Shown here piece after piece: positions 22,757-35,740 of a DNA stretch of 64,000 nt. Each line of letters opens with the position of its first letter. The first letter of the stretch is position 1. Source of the DNA: Echinometra lucunter (lineage: Eukaryota; Echinodermata; Echinoidea; Camarodonta; Echinometridae); contig CM057167.1 of assembly GCA_029962745.1 (NCBI GenBank), forward strand, positions 16,390,303 through 16,454,302. Reading direction: 5' to 3'. The notes under the pieces are model-generated. The model made no database searches and had not been told where the DNA came from. It was given only the letters and a program-made list of their open reading frames with translations. The translations under genes were made by a program, and so were the position numbers.

Positions 22757-22878
22757 AGGGCTGCGTTTCATGAAACCGTCATAAGTCTAAGTTCATGGAC
22801 ATCCCATTGAAACGTGTGTTAACTCTACAGGACACGTTTCAATGGGATTTCCAAGACGGTTTCATGAAACGGCCCCCA
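22757..22878. mobile_element. Short foldback element, CGTTTCATGAAACCGTC ends
   Basis: The left arm GCGTTTCATGAAACCGTC and the inner CATCCCATTGAAACGTGT are mirrored on the right by ACACGTTTCAATGGGAT and GACGGTTTCATGAAACGGCC. It recurs at 33281-33404 in contig 2. Confidence 0.8.
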
Positions 22879-23738
22879 GATTTCTGGATCTAATTGATCT
22901 ACACGAATCATTACAAAAATACAAGTCGACATGGTCCCCATGAAAAACATGAGAATGTGATAGGTCTTATGAGATTGAGCGGTAACACACCGCCTTCACT
23001 TTGGTAATCAATTATAAACATGACACTGAAAACCATTCCGAAAGTCTCGAAAGCAAGAATTTCAGTTATAATACTTAACGATATTCTATGACCAATTTAA
23101 TATCAAAACAGGCGGAAATAAGAAGGACGGATAAATCCATCCCTCCCCCTTCGCAATAATTAGCATGCAACATGGACGATTTTTGTACGAAAATCTCCAT
23201 GTGTATGCAGAGCAAAGGAAAGTACATGTATGGCAGATCGGGTACAAGTAGTATTCGTGCAAACTGCAGTCACAATGGCTCAGATATTATTGTCTCGCAC
23301 AGAGACTTACACAAGTTAAATGTCATTCAAAACGACCAATACAAAAAGTCAAAATTGTGCACCTAAACGTACAGTATTATGCTAAAACCGTTAAAGTCGG
23401 TTTACTTGGGAAAAAAAAAGAGTTGAGTGTAATAAACTAAGGATTTGAATCTAAATTCAAACATAACTGGGAAAAAATACATCTATGTAGAGCACAGAAG
23501 AAATATTGTGACAGAATACAATTTTCCAGTCGGTTTATAGCTCTATGGTTTCATGTGTTTACATGTCGTTTTGGCAAGCCGTACAGTATATACAGGACCA
23601 TTAAAATTTTACTACGAGTTCGACTTTAAAAACGGACTGTTTTGATTTTAAGTTAAAAACGTCCAAAGAACCAGCTCTGAAGCCAGTAAAGGGAATTTCG
23701 TCCAGAGTTAAATCGATTAAATCAAGGCAGCGTAAAGA

Positions 23739-23805
<67 letters not shown>

Positions 23806-24568
23806 AAGAAAGAGACCACTGCCCAAGACATGATATTGCCCCGTGGACACAATTTACTGTATATGGGTGTAATTACGTTCTGCACATGTTTCTTCTCCAT
23901 GTGGAATCGCATAGATTCAACACGGTATGGCCATTGTTTCCTTTTGTTTGCAATTTACACCAAATTTCTAAAGATAAAAACCAAGGTTAGAAAACTGATT
24001 AGAGCTGCTGACCGGTCGCTGACTTTTTGATTAAAAAAAAAGTAATTTGAACAGGTAAAGTTCAAACTAAGACTAAACCAAATTCACATATGAATTCTAC
24101 TGTACATTTAGTTTCAAAATTATATGAGAAATATTAAGTCATTCTCATTTAGGCTAAAGTTTCGTTTAAGCCACCCCCCCCCCCAAAAAAGTATTATTTT
24201 TCCTGAAGAAAGCTGACCTTGACAAAATTATTTCTTTTTAGAAAAAAAAAACCTTAACATTTAATTACAGATGAATATTGTTTGTATTCTAATTTTAAAA
24301 GAAAAAAAATTAATACTTCTAGATAATGGGTATGAAACGCATCCTTCTTTCCTGCTTCATCCATTCTCAAAAATTCATTTCAAAGAGGAAAATATTGTTC
24401 CTTTCATGCGCTAAATGAGAACAAAAAATGTGACAATAAATAAAATGAATAATTAGCAGAAGGGTAACTATGGATCAAATATCTCAGTATTTTCTTTCGA
24501 CAATCTAAAATGAATCTCACGTTCACAAATGTGAGATGATTACTTATGCTTAAAAGATTTTGTCATAC
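22879..24568. other. Intergenic with a (GA)n microsatellite
   Basis: (GA)n with CAGAGA interruptions lies at about 23738-23812; its contig-2 counterpart at 34256-34305 is shorter. Poly-C at about 24173-24184. No credible gene. Confidence 0.5.
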
Positions 24569-24767
24569 ACTCTACAAAAAGGATTGGTCAAAATAACCAA
24601 TGTGTTGGTGAATATGACTTCGTGTCCGACCAAAGAATTGGTCAAAATCAACCAAAAGTTGGTACATTTTAACCATAGTTTGTTAATATTGACCACCATG
24701 TTGGTCAATCTTTACCAATATTTTTGGTCGGACACATATTAACCAAAGTATTGGTCATTTTAGAGTA
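24569..24767. mobile_element. Foldback element built of TTGGT/ACCAA words
   Basis: The outer ends CACTCTACAAAAAGGATTGG and CATTTTAGAGTA are inverse. The interior pairs GTGTCCGACCAAA with TTTGGTCGGACAC and is dense in alternating ATTGGTCAAAAT and AACCAA words. The contig-2 counterpart is at 35056-35256. Confidence 0.7.
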
Positions 24768-24888
24768 CATGTATATCTTTACTCTAAATTGTGGTGAAAG
24801 AATTTGATAGTTTACATAACAAGCAAGGGAGCAAGGGAGCATTGTACGGCAGATCCGTGAAGACTAACAGACAAAATTCGTCTTAACC

Positions 24889-25262
24889 CACAGAGGTATA
24901 TTGTACAGTGTCTCCTTTAGGAGACACTTTTGCAGTATCTGTTGGTCCAGAATGCAAGGCATTACATACTATACATGAGCAGAAAGAGAAAAATTCACTG
25001 AAAATTTGGAGTCCATTCCCAACACAGTATGGTATGGCATTCTCGAATTAGAGCAATTTAATTTTAACTGATCATTAAACTCTTTAAACTGGCAACGCAG
25101 TGAATAATATAAAATATAAAATTTCCATGTTCAAATTGGCAATTACCGATTTATTTTACAATGTTATATCCATATTTATTTTTTCCAAGCTATGTAAGAG
25201 TGGGGAAAAAATAATAGTTGTTGCCAATTTGAGGAATGAAAATGATTAATTATTAATTTAGA
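24889..25262. mobile_element. Interspersed element family R1, second locus
   Basis: Starts TTAACCCACAGAGGTA and then has a perfect stem-loop AGTGTCTCC-TTTA-GGAGACACT, GCAGTATCTGTTGGTCCAGA, and the ordered blocks of 16226-16647. The right terminal inverse is not found, so the 3' end is lost or diverged. Confidence 0.65.
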
Positions 25263-26620
25263 CCCCTAGAAACTTAAACATTTTCAAGCTGTTAAACAAG
25301 AAAATCAGCCATGAGAGACTGTTCAAACGATTCTGAGTGGGGAATAAATTCCTGCAGGTGTGTATAGCCATGAAATCATCTTGATTGTCAGTATTTCGAA
25401 ACTTAAACATTTTCAAGCAGAAATCCCTGTAGGAAAGATCATTCCAAATTAAAATTTCAATACCAGACACTATTACACAAAACAATGTTCTAAGTACCGT
25501 GAGACATTCGTTGCACAGGGTTTTAAAGATATTATTCCGAGCGCATGCATGTGCAAATGTATCACTGTATACACTTTGCTCATGCAAAACCCTACCAATT
25601 TTCTCGAAGTGAATCACAATTATACTAAATAACATACTACATTACGATTTGTAGGAACTTTTAGGGGGCATTTTGTGGAATAAATGTTCTCTACTGCACA
25701 GTCAGCTACACTGATCGATGTGTCGGAGGGCATATCCAAATGAAGAAAAGCGCATAATAACACGGTGACATGGACTTAACCCAATAAGCAAAATAACTTT
25801 TTTTTCTCGTTGAATACCAATTTTTAAAGACAATGTCCGTATTTTTTTCAAACTGTATTTTCCTTGATAACATAAGCATTAAACTAGTCCCTTTATAATT
25901 TGTTTTTCTTTATTTAAGTTTAATTTTTTCCCATTATAAACGTTGATAACGGGGCAAGGTCTAAATTCTGTCACAAACTTTTTTCCGTCCTATAACTTGT
26001 TACTTCTGGGAAATTAAAACATTTTGATTTATCTAAGCATTTTGATAATAACAAACGCAGCAATTATATCTGTTATATATATATATATATACAAACAAAT
26101 TTCATATGGTAATACAAGTATTTTTTTTAAATGAATAGGAGAATTTTAAGAGAACTTTATCGCAAGGATATGCCAGATTTTAAGATATAATAATAATAAT
26201 TATTTGCTCAAAAAAAATAAAGTAAAAGGGGAACAGAATTACAATACCCACAGTAATTTGCAAACGACAATACTGCTGAATTCGGGAGATAAAAGTATTG
26301 TTTACACAAACCAATACACAACTTCACTGAACACGCCAGATATTTTTTGTTACTTAATTCCCTTGAAAATTGAAAGGATCTAAAAACATGATTTAAAATT
26401 TCAAAAATGCTTTGAATTCAAAAGAAATGCTAATGAATGTGAATGTGAATTATTTTTTATGAACCCCTACTAGTCTGAAAAGTTAAATACGGGTAAAACT
26501 TTGCCAGGAGGGCAATATGTGTCCGATAAAACTTTTGACATGTTTCCAACTTGGGTAAATTCTGTCCATCCTGAAATACATGTACATGCACTATAAAGAA
26601 GACAAATATTACCAAAGTTG

Positions 26621-26687
<67 letters not shown>

Positions 26688-27433
26688 ATATATATAATGC
26701 TCCAAATTCGGACACATAATTTTTTTAATATGGGGCAAATCTTTACCTCAAGAAACATTGTCCATGTATAAACTCAAATTTAAGACCGCACTTTTTTCAG
26801 AAATACGATGCAAAATGTTTTTAGAATTGTTCATTCATGTAAATCAATAAAATTATTGATCGTGGAAACTCGATGTCATTTCACAAGTTTGCAAAAGTAA
26901 CAGTCAAATAACCTCAACGTGAATTTCCATGAATATAACACTGAGGTTCAAATCCTTTTCTAACGAGCTATCCATAAATCTTATAAAAGCATCATCATAC
27001 AAAAGCACTTGTCGTAAATCATCTACATCACCACGCATGGTTATCATTCAAACGCATTTCATGAACATGGGCATACTGTATACCATAAAATTTGGTTCTG
27101 CGTGGAATTTATGTCATTACAAAGAAAAGAAATATTTCTCTTTATACAAAACTCTCTATTGGTAGTCTCAGTAAAATACAGATCAACACATAACTACTAC
27201 TCATTTTTTTCGGTAAGCGCAACACCTGGATATTGCGATTTGCATGATGGTAACATCATGTTGGTCATTCAAATTTTCAAAATGAAGATGGAAAAGACAC
27301 ATCGGACTACCATCAAACTTCTGATTTTATATACAGTGTAAAATAGAAATGGCAGTCTGTAGGATATAAAAGAATTCATAAAACTCTTTTCGTAACAAAA
27401 ACTTCAAACTAATTTGGTTAGTAATATTCTTTT
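25263..27433. other. AT-rich flank 3' of the SKIDA1-like gene
   Basis: Contains (TA)n at 26071-26090 and 26624-26692 (longer than the contig-2 counterpart at 37087-37105). The 125-residue minus-strand frame at 25258-25635 has a weak LINE-like look (IWNDLS, FKF) but no convincing motif. Confidence 0.4.
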
Positions 27434-29887
27434 TCATCTAGATGTAATAGCACCATGGGGTAGTTTATGTTGTTGTTGGTTTTGGCAGTGGCCGAACCAC
27501 CAATTTTTCCACCGCCAAACGGGAGGACTCTTGGGAGGGTTTACCCCCCTCGGTACAGCCATACTGCAAGGCTGGTTTCAAGTCCCGTCCCCCTACCACC
27601 AAAGAAGGCGGTAATAAAAGAAACTCTGACATCCTGAAAGTGGTAGTCTTAGGGTCGAGCCCCTGCTATTGGTCCGTTTCAACCTTGACCCCCTTTTTGA
27701 TTCTTTCGGTTTAATCGCAGCGTCTTTTTCACCCCCTTTCCACTGCTTTCTTCCGCTTGCCTTTCTGAAGGCGAGCTAGTTCGCTGGAAATGGCTTCCAG
27801 TTTTCGCTTCAATTCGGCCACTTTCTTTGGATCTCCTTGTTCTTTGTGTCTTTTTCTCTTTCGACATGTTTCTGACTTGGTTTCTGAGTTCGAACCAGCA
27901 CCTGAGCTTTGAGTTCTTTTGGTGAAATTCCCATTCTCATCACAACTTTCTAATCTCCTTTCGTCAAATTTGCATTTATCTTTTTTCTTGCTCTTTTTCT
28001 TTTTCTTGTGCTTTTTTCTGTTTGGAAGAGTTTTACTTCCTTCCAATTCTTCATTCCGCGTGAAACTTTTCCTTTTTCCCCAAGCTTGACAGCCCATTTA
28101 AGATCTCCTCTCCCTCTTTCTGTGGTGAGATATGCCACGATTTTTCGCACTTTTTCAAAACCAGGGGCAGCAGCACCTGCCGATGTATCTTGGTGTTCCC
28201 CCTGCTCGGCCGTCGTAGCCTCCCAGCAGTTACGGGTACACGAACAAACACTGCACCTCTCAATTTCATGATTTTCACGGACTTTTGGCTGAATGTTCCG
28301 TGGACAATTTTATTAATGCCTGCCCGTCGAACATTTGTTATTCTTTAGTCGCAACGAGTTTGTTACTTTCTTGACGTACATAGCAGAGTGCTGGGGGACC
28401 ATAAGTTGTTGGTATGCAGGCGAGCTATTTGAAACTTAGCTGACCGAGGTTCGCGCTCGCCCTGGTGTTCGTGTGTTGGAGTTTGACTTTCGCCGCAATG
28501 AATGAATCCTTGGCTGACTGCACAAACATTGTCGTGCATTCCGATTCGCCGCTCTGAATTTGAGTTGACCCGGACCACTGGCCCCATCGAGCCCTTGTGA
28601 GATCCCCTAAGCTTGTGTCTGTGCTCGAGAGAGACTGAATTTAAGACTCGCTGGACACAGACAGCTCCGATTAAATCAGACAGATTTGAGTTGATTTCCA
28701 AGTTTGTCAATTCGCCTCTTGATCGCTGTCACTCACTAAATCCTTGCAGCCCACACGAATCTGTTGAGCAGCAACGGCGAACTGAAATCCATTCACAAAA
28801 CGTATCTCCCCAGCTTCATTATCCTCGGTATTCTCCAAAATGGCGGCCCCACTTGGTCGGGGACATCTCCAAACGTCTGCCAAGAATTATCATCCTTCTC
28901 CTGACCAGTAAATCCAAAATATTCCTTTTCTTCTGAGGGGTTGGTTATAGTTTCCCCGTGCATATCACTTACACGTCCTACGTTGCTATCTGTTACAATA
29001 GAATTGCATGTGTCTGCATTATTATCGTCCATGTTTTTCCTTTCCTTTTCACCGCAGTAAAAATCGACTTCTCCGCGCATATTCTTGGCTAGTTCAGCTC
29101 CGATTAAAAGTCTGTCTGCGGTAGAAAATGCCGTGGAATGAATGTCAAATGTCACAGTTTTCCTCTCACTAGCTTGGTAGCCAAAACAGGGCTCAGAAAA
29201 TGAAAATTCCACCGATTTTGTAGTCGAGTTGCTTCGGACATGTTCTGCGCCACTGCCCGCCGTTTGTTTACATGCACTTCCCTTGCTTTCTGCATAGCTG
29301 CTATGCACATGTGTACGGAAGCCGTGGTCATGCGATGTTCTGTGAGCGAAAAATATGTCGGATTTTGAAGCATTTGGAAGCTCTGTGGAGCACGGCTTCT
29401 GACACTCTACAATTTTGTCTGAGCGCCCCGACAATTCAAACAAAAATTTGTTTGCATTTATGCACTCTCGCTTTAATCCCTTATCATGTTTTCTGACCTT
29501 TTTCGTTTGTTTCTTGTGCTTATATTTGAGGTCAATTTTGGCACCATTTTTGTTTTCCAAACCCTCGGTATTTACACCACACGAGCGACAAAGCTTCAGC
29601 AAATCGCTGTGGGAAATCAAGCAGCATTTGCTAGTACGATGTGGCACAGCTTTCAGCCATTTCAGACGATGAATCTGTCTTAATTTACATGGTTTGGTGT
29701 TGATGTGCAGTTTCTTCAGTCGCTTATGGAAAGTGGTCCGCGGTACAGAATTCCTCCCGTTTTGAAAGGCGTGGAATACTTGAGTAAGGGCATACATTTT
29801 ACAATGCTTACACCCATTTTGCCCTCGCATTCGCAAGACGGCCAGTCGGATTCCGTTGATTTCAGCAAATTCCGATTTAGTTTCCAT
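27434..29887 (-). CDS. SKIDA1-like SKI/DACH-domain protein, contig-1 copy (frame-broken)
   Basis: Minus-strand gene with ATG at 29885-29887 (A-rich upstream, G at +4, a good start context) and stop at 27434-27436. The first ~340 residues are intact here and include the whole SKI/SNO/DAC domain (residues about 7-103: INGIRLAVLRMRG, YALTQVF, VPRTTFHKRLKKL, CKLRQIHRLKWLKAV, CCLISHSDLLKLC). Near 28845 one base is missing relative to contigs 2 and 3, so the frame ends falsely at 28793. More indels follow between 28290 and 28720, and another lies near 27570 in the C-terminal tail. The Lys-rich and coiled-coil part is readable at 27729-28097. SKI/DAC family proteins are nuclear transcriptional cofactors; that role is inferred from the domain. 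Most likely the same gene as 37825-40258 and not a paralogue. Confidence 0.75.
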
Positions 29888-31829
29888 TTTTTTTTTTTAC
29901 GGTCAAATATCAATTATATTTCCAGTCGGTTATGGTCACTGAAGAATTCGAAGCTCTGGCGGTAAGTTCTCGGGCAGGTCTGAAAAAGAAATCAAACACG
30001 AGTGAAAATTATAGAATCATAGAATTATCCGTGAAACTAAATTATATTGGGCTGACCACAGAAACTAAATTTTATTTATAAAAATGGCAACTAATAGCAG
30101 CAATATACATCATCTATAGATACTCACATTGTAAATATTTCTCTTATTCACTTGATAGAATTAAATTATTTCACATAATGGCCAAATTATTTTAGCATAA
30201 CTGAAATGCCCACAGATCCGGCTGCTTATTTTTTTTTTCAAAGTTAAAATTGCATAACCCTACCCCGTAAAGCAACACTTGTCCACTTCTTTGAAAATAC
30301 AAGTTAAGCCCACAATCTTTTTAATGTCGTGAATCCCATTTTTAAACAAATAAAACGATAACAGTATCGGTTTGAAGAAAAAAAAAAGCTTACTGGCGTC
30401 GCGATTTACGAATCCATGTGCACCAGGTCCCTGATCAGAAATGCCTCGGAGTCAAAAATGAAAGAAAATCTTCAGATTTAGCTATTTTAGCCAGCTCACG
30501 AGTAGCATTTTAAAGTCTGAAAGATAAATGAAATAACTGGCTCCCATAGCATCAAACACGTTTTTTTTTCCTGTAATAAAAAGCAGGCGATCAAATGCAA
30601 TTTTCCTCTCGTAAGAAATTCGCTTCCCGCTCTCTAAAATAAAAACGTCGCGAAGAAGAAATGCCCGCGCTCCGTATTATCACTCTGACTGTTCAAATGC
30701 ATGCGTGCAATGGGCAGTATGGTTGTATTTAAAGCATGGAGCACGGATAACAAGCATTTTGTATTATGGGGTGTACATGTCATGCGTGGGGGTAAGGGCT
30801 AATGTGCATCGCTGTGTTTGAAAACATTTTTTGTTGAATATGGCCCTCCCTTTACCGTAGACACGCCCCTTATCCAGTTATCTCCAAGAGACAAATACCG
30901 TAGTAATACTAGTACACGATTATTTTTCGTCCAACACACCATGTTATAGAGAAGTTACTATACTGGCACATACAATGCCATGCCAGTATTTGACGTCGAC
31001 ATGAATTTTCCTAAATGCGATTATTTCGAACAATGGTAAGTTTCCCCAATGACAGAATAAATTTAGCTGGCAATGATAAGCTTGAAAAACATGTAAACAC
31101 ATTATTTTATCAACAGTACCAGAGTGGAAATTGTAAGTAGTCATTATTTTTAAATATAGCATCAATTTTATGATGTTATCACCATGAACTTGAAGATTTT
31201 TAAAGCACAGATTATGGATAAAACCCACACGTTAACAAATTGCAGTTAGCGTATAGGGGAACCCACTATTTGTTTTGGAATTTGATTAGCATGAAATGAA
31301 ACAAACTAAAATAAATAAATTTTGTTGCTGTTGTTGGTGTTTTTTTAATAGGAAACCGTGAATTTAATCGCACGTAAACACCAGGGTTATTTATGATAAC
31401 AATGTATTTCAAATCATAATCATGAATGCAATTTTTCTTGTATGATATTATGTATTATTTCTTTATATGTTTGTTGCTGCTATCTGTTTTACTGATGACT
31501 GTTATTGAATATGCATTGTTACCAAACATGGCCTTATAGAAGACCAACATTATTGGTGAAATATACCACGCTGTATAAATATCAGAAATAAATTGATAGA
31601 TAAAATAAACAAATAAATAAATAGATGAATGAATAGACGAATAAATAGATAAATGAATGAATAAACAAACAAACAAACAACAAATGAATAAATGAATGAA
31701 AAATAAATAAATAAAATAAATATATAAATAAATAAATATATGAAAATTTATTATAATAGACAGGTTTACTCTAGCTATCTATATTAAAAGATCCATAAAC
31801 TTTTGGTTGATATTCATTAAAGGTGTAAA
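29888..31829. other. 5' flank of the SKIDA1-like gene, contig 1
   Basis: AT-rich, no gene seen. On the plus strand 29914-29967 reads like a 36-bp exon between a TTATATTTCCAG acceptor and a GTAAGT donor. 31590-31745 is rich in AAATAAAT/GAATGAAT words. Promoter elements for the minus-strand gene cannot be placed with confidence. Confidence 0.4.
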
Positions 31830-32329
31830 NNNNNNNNNNNNNNNNNNNNNNNNNNNNNNNNNNNNNNNNNNNNNNNNNNNNNNNNNNNNNNNNNNNNNNN
31901 NNNNNNNNNNNNNNNNNNNNNNNNNNNNNNNNNNNNNNNNNNNNNNNNNNNNNNNNNNNNNNNNNNNNNNNNNNNNNNNNNNNNNNNNNNNNNNNNNNNN
32001 NNNNNNNNNNNNNNNNNNNNNNNNNNNNNNNNNNNNNNNNNNNNNNNNNNNNNNNNNNNNNNNNNNNNNNNNNNNNNNNNNNNNNNNNNNNNNNNNNNNN
32101 NNNNNNNNNNNNNNNNNNNNNNNNNNNNNNNNNNNNNNNNNNNNNNNNNNNNNNNNNNNNNNNNNNNNNNNNNNNNNNNNNNNNNNNNNNNNNNNNNNNN
32201 NNNNNNNNNNNNNNNNNNNNNNNNNNNNNNNNNNNNNNNNNNNNNNNNNNNNNNNNNNNNNNNNNNNNNNNNNNNNNNNNNNNNNNNNNNNNNNNNNNNN
32301 NNNNNNNNNNNNNNNNNNNNNNNNNNNNN
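31830..32329. other. Assembly gap of exactly 500 N
   Basis: A round-number placeholder gap. The flanking sequences overlap each other by about 10 kb, so the real distance is probably negative. Frames running through it are meaningless. Confidence 0.98.
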
Positions 32330-33280
32330 AAAATACATGTATATAATATACACCGATCGTAATATGTATCTTTTCCTTGCATGCACATGTATGAATATAC
32401 TTGACCCTTCGAAAAATGACCTCGATGCGAAATGCGATAAATCATGATGGCAAACTACGGTACCAAGCCCACGTGCATTGGCGTAAAATCCCGGTTGGTG
32501 GTATATACCCCTCGCCCCCCCCCCCTCATACACATACATTTTTAATGAGGGTGGGATGGCGTGTACAAATATACCCCACTTTTCAAAGAAGAGATATTTC
32601 AATCAATCGGTGCCGTTGTTGAAACTTGTGGTAATCTATCATAAAACGATGGTTATAGTAGTAAAATTTCTATTGAAATGTTATGAAACCCAGAGATATA
32701 TGATTAGAATGTCCCGATAATTCCAACTCTATTCGTGTACTCGTGTGAGTCGTGTGTTGAGTTCGCACTAGAAATTTCGGCAAAAGATTTTGATCGTCCC
32801 CCCCCCCTCCCCCACTCCTCGAAACGGATTTACACCGACGGTGAAGACGTGGTTTCAGTAACCATATTGATGCAGCATGTCAAATGTACATTGTACACAC
32901 AGACAGTAATTGCTGTTGTGAATACTACACGAGATTTTCGTACATCATACATTTACCATATTTAATACAATCCTTAGCTGAGCATAAATAAAGCTTAGCA
33001 TTGTGGATGCATTATATTGCGGTCGGTATATTGTTCGTTCAAAACGGACACCACGATGCTAGCTTTATACTTGTAAGATTGATAACCCTAATTGTTTTTC
33101 TTTTTTACTACAATTTTGACAAATTGTACAAATGACATAGTATAACATGTAAAAATAATGCAGTATTATGGTGGCAATGACTAGCTACATGACCTAAACT
33201 TGTAATGTTTGTTTTTCAACAAATCAAGGTAGGTTTTTGTACGAAATCTTGATAACATGAATTTTAACGTCCTCTGAGAT

Positions 33281-33404
33281 CAGGGCTGCGTTTCATGAAA
33301 CCGTCATAAGTCTAAGTTCATGGACATCCCATTGAAACGTGTGTTTAACTCTACAGACACGTTTCAGTGGGATGTCCAAGACGGTTTCATGAAACGGCCC
33401 CCAG
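33281..33404. mobile_element. Foldback element, contig-2 counterpart of 22757-22878
   Basis: Same arms with a few indels and a T/C change in the inner stem. Confidence 0.8.
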
Positions 33405-35055
33405 ATTTCTGGATCTAATTGATCTACACGAATCATTACAAAAATACAAGTCGACATGGTCCCCATGAAAAACATGAAAATGTGATAGGTCGTATGGATT
33501 GAGCGGTAACACACCGCCTTCACTTTGGTAATCAATTATCAACATGACACTGAAAATCATTCCGTATGTCTCGAAAGCAAGAATTTCAGTTTAATACTTC
33601 ACGATATTCTATGACCAATTTAATATCAAACAGGCGGAAATAAAAAGGACGGATAAATCCATCCCTCCCCCTTCGCAATAATTAGCATGCAACATGGACG
33701 ATTTTGTACGAAAATCTCCATGTGTATGCAGAGCAAAGGAAAGTACATGTATGGCAGATCGGGTACAAGTAGTATTCGTGCAAACTGCAATCACAATGGC
33801 TCAGATATTATTGTCTCGCACAGAGACTTACACAAGTTAAATGTCATTCAAACGACCAATACAAAAAGTCAAATTGTGCACCTAAACGTACAGTATTACA
33901 GTGCTAAAAACCGTTGAAGTCGGTTTACTTGGAAAAAAAAGTTGAGTGTAAATAAACTTAAGGATTTGAATCTAAATTCAAACATAACTGGGAAAAAATA
34001 CATCTATGTAGAAGAAAATATGTGAGAATACAATTTTCCAGTCGGTTTATGTAGCTCTATGGTTTCATGTGTTTACATGTCGTTTGGCGAGCCGTACAGT
34101 ATTTATACAGTACCATTAAAATTTTACTACGAGTTCGACTTTAAAACGGACTGTTTTGATTTTAAGTTAAAAACGTCCAGAGAACCAGCTCTGAAGCCAG
34201 TAAAGGGAATTTCCTCCAGAGTTAAATCGATTAAATCAAGGCAGCGTAAAGAGATGAGACAGAGAGAGAGACAGAGAGAGACAGAGAGACAGAGAGAGAG
34301 AAAGAAAGAGACCACTGCACCAAGACATGATTTGCCCCTGGACACAATTTACTGTATATGGGTGTAATTACGTTCTGCACATGTTCTTCTCCATGTGGAA
34401 TCGCATAGATTCAACACGGTATGGCCATTGTTTTCCTTTGTTTGCAATTTACAACCAATTTCTAAAGATAAAACCAAGGTTAGAAGACTGATTAAGCTGC
34501 TGACGGTCGCTGACTTTTTGATTAAAAAAAAAATGTAATTTGAACAGGCAAGGTTCAAACTAAGACTAAGCAAAATTTACATATGGATTCTACTGTACAT
34601 TTAGTTTCAAATTATATGAGAAATATTAAGTCATTTCATTTAGGCTAAAGTTTCGTTTCGTTTAAGCCACCCCCCCCCCCAAAAAAGTATTATTTTTTCC
34701 TGAAGAAAGCTGACCTTGACAAAATTATTTCTTTAAAAAAATATCCTTAACATTTAATTACAGATGAATATTGTTTTTATTCTAATTTAAAAAAAAATTA
34801 ATACTTCTAGATAATGGGTATGAAACGCATCCTTCTTTCCTGCTTCATCCATTCTCAAAAATTCATTTCAAAGAGGAAAATATTGTTCCTTTCATGCGCT
34901 GAATGAGAACAAAATTGTGACAATAAATTAAAATGAATAATTAGCAGAAGGGTAACTATGGATCAAATATCTCAGTATTTTCTTTCGACAATCTAAAATG
35001 AATCTCACGTTCATGAATGTGAGATGATTACTTATGTTTAAAAGATTTTGTCATA

Positions 35056-35256
35056 CACTCTAAAAAGGATTGGTCCAAATAACCAATGTGTTGGTGAATA
35101 TGACTTCGTGTCCGACCAAAAAAATTGGTCAAATCAAACCAAAAGTTGGTACATTTAACCAATAGTTTTTAATATTGACCACCATGTTGGTCAATCTTTA
35201 GCAATATTTTTGTTCGGACACATATTAACCAAATGGTCATTGGTCAGTTTAGAGTA
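35056..35256. mobile_element. TTGGT/ACCAA foldback, contig-2 counterpart of 24569-24767
   Basis: Same structure with several indels; GTTCGGACACA replaces GGTCGGACACA on the right. Confidence 0.7.
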
Positions 35257-35365
35257 ATATATTTACTCTAAATTGTGGTGAAAGAATTTGATAGTTTACA
35301 TACCAAGCAAGGGAGCAAGGGAGCATTGTACGCAGATCCGTGAAGACTAACAGAAAAAATTCGTC

Positions 35366-35740
35366 TTGACCCATAGAGGTACAGTGTACAGTGTCTCCTT
35401 TAGGAGACTTTTGCAATATCTGTTGGTCCGAATGCAAGCATTACATACTATACATGAGCAGAAAGAGAAAATTCACGGAAAATTTGGAGTCCATTCCCAC
35501 ACAGTATGGTGTGGCATTCTCGAATTAGAGCAATTTAATTTAACTGATCATTAAACTCTTTAAACTGGCAACGCAGTGAATAATATAAAATATTAAATTT
35601 CCAATGTCAAATTGGCAATTACCGATTTATTTTACAATGTTATATCCATATCTATTTTTCTAAACTATGTAAGAGTGGGAAAAAATAAAAGTTGTTGCCA
35701 ATTTGAGGATTGAAGATGATTAATGATTTAATTTAGACCC
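35366..35740. mobile_element. R1 element, contig-2 counterpart of 24889-25262
   Basis: Starts TTGACCCATAGAGGTACAGT. The TCTCCTTTAGGAGA hairpin is kept but the stem is shorter than in contig 1. Confidence 0.65.

Noticed and set aside
25258..25635. LINE reverse-transcriptase fragment on the minus strand
   Set aside because: IWNDLS and FKF words are suggestive, but there is no consistent C-terminal LINE pattern and the upstream sequence is unrelated.
31110..31140. Micro-exon TACCAGAGTGGAAATT between CAACAG and GTAAGTAG
   Set aside because: The splice-like words fit, but the implied upstream intron would be about 70-90 bp and no coding link exists. Most likely chance.
31771..32602. Long frames spanning the N gap (also at 48525-49170)
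   Set aside because: They are translations of N placeholders and carry no information.
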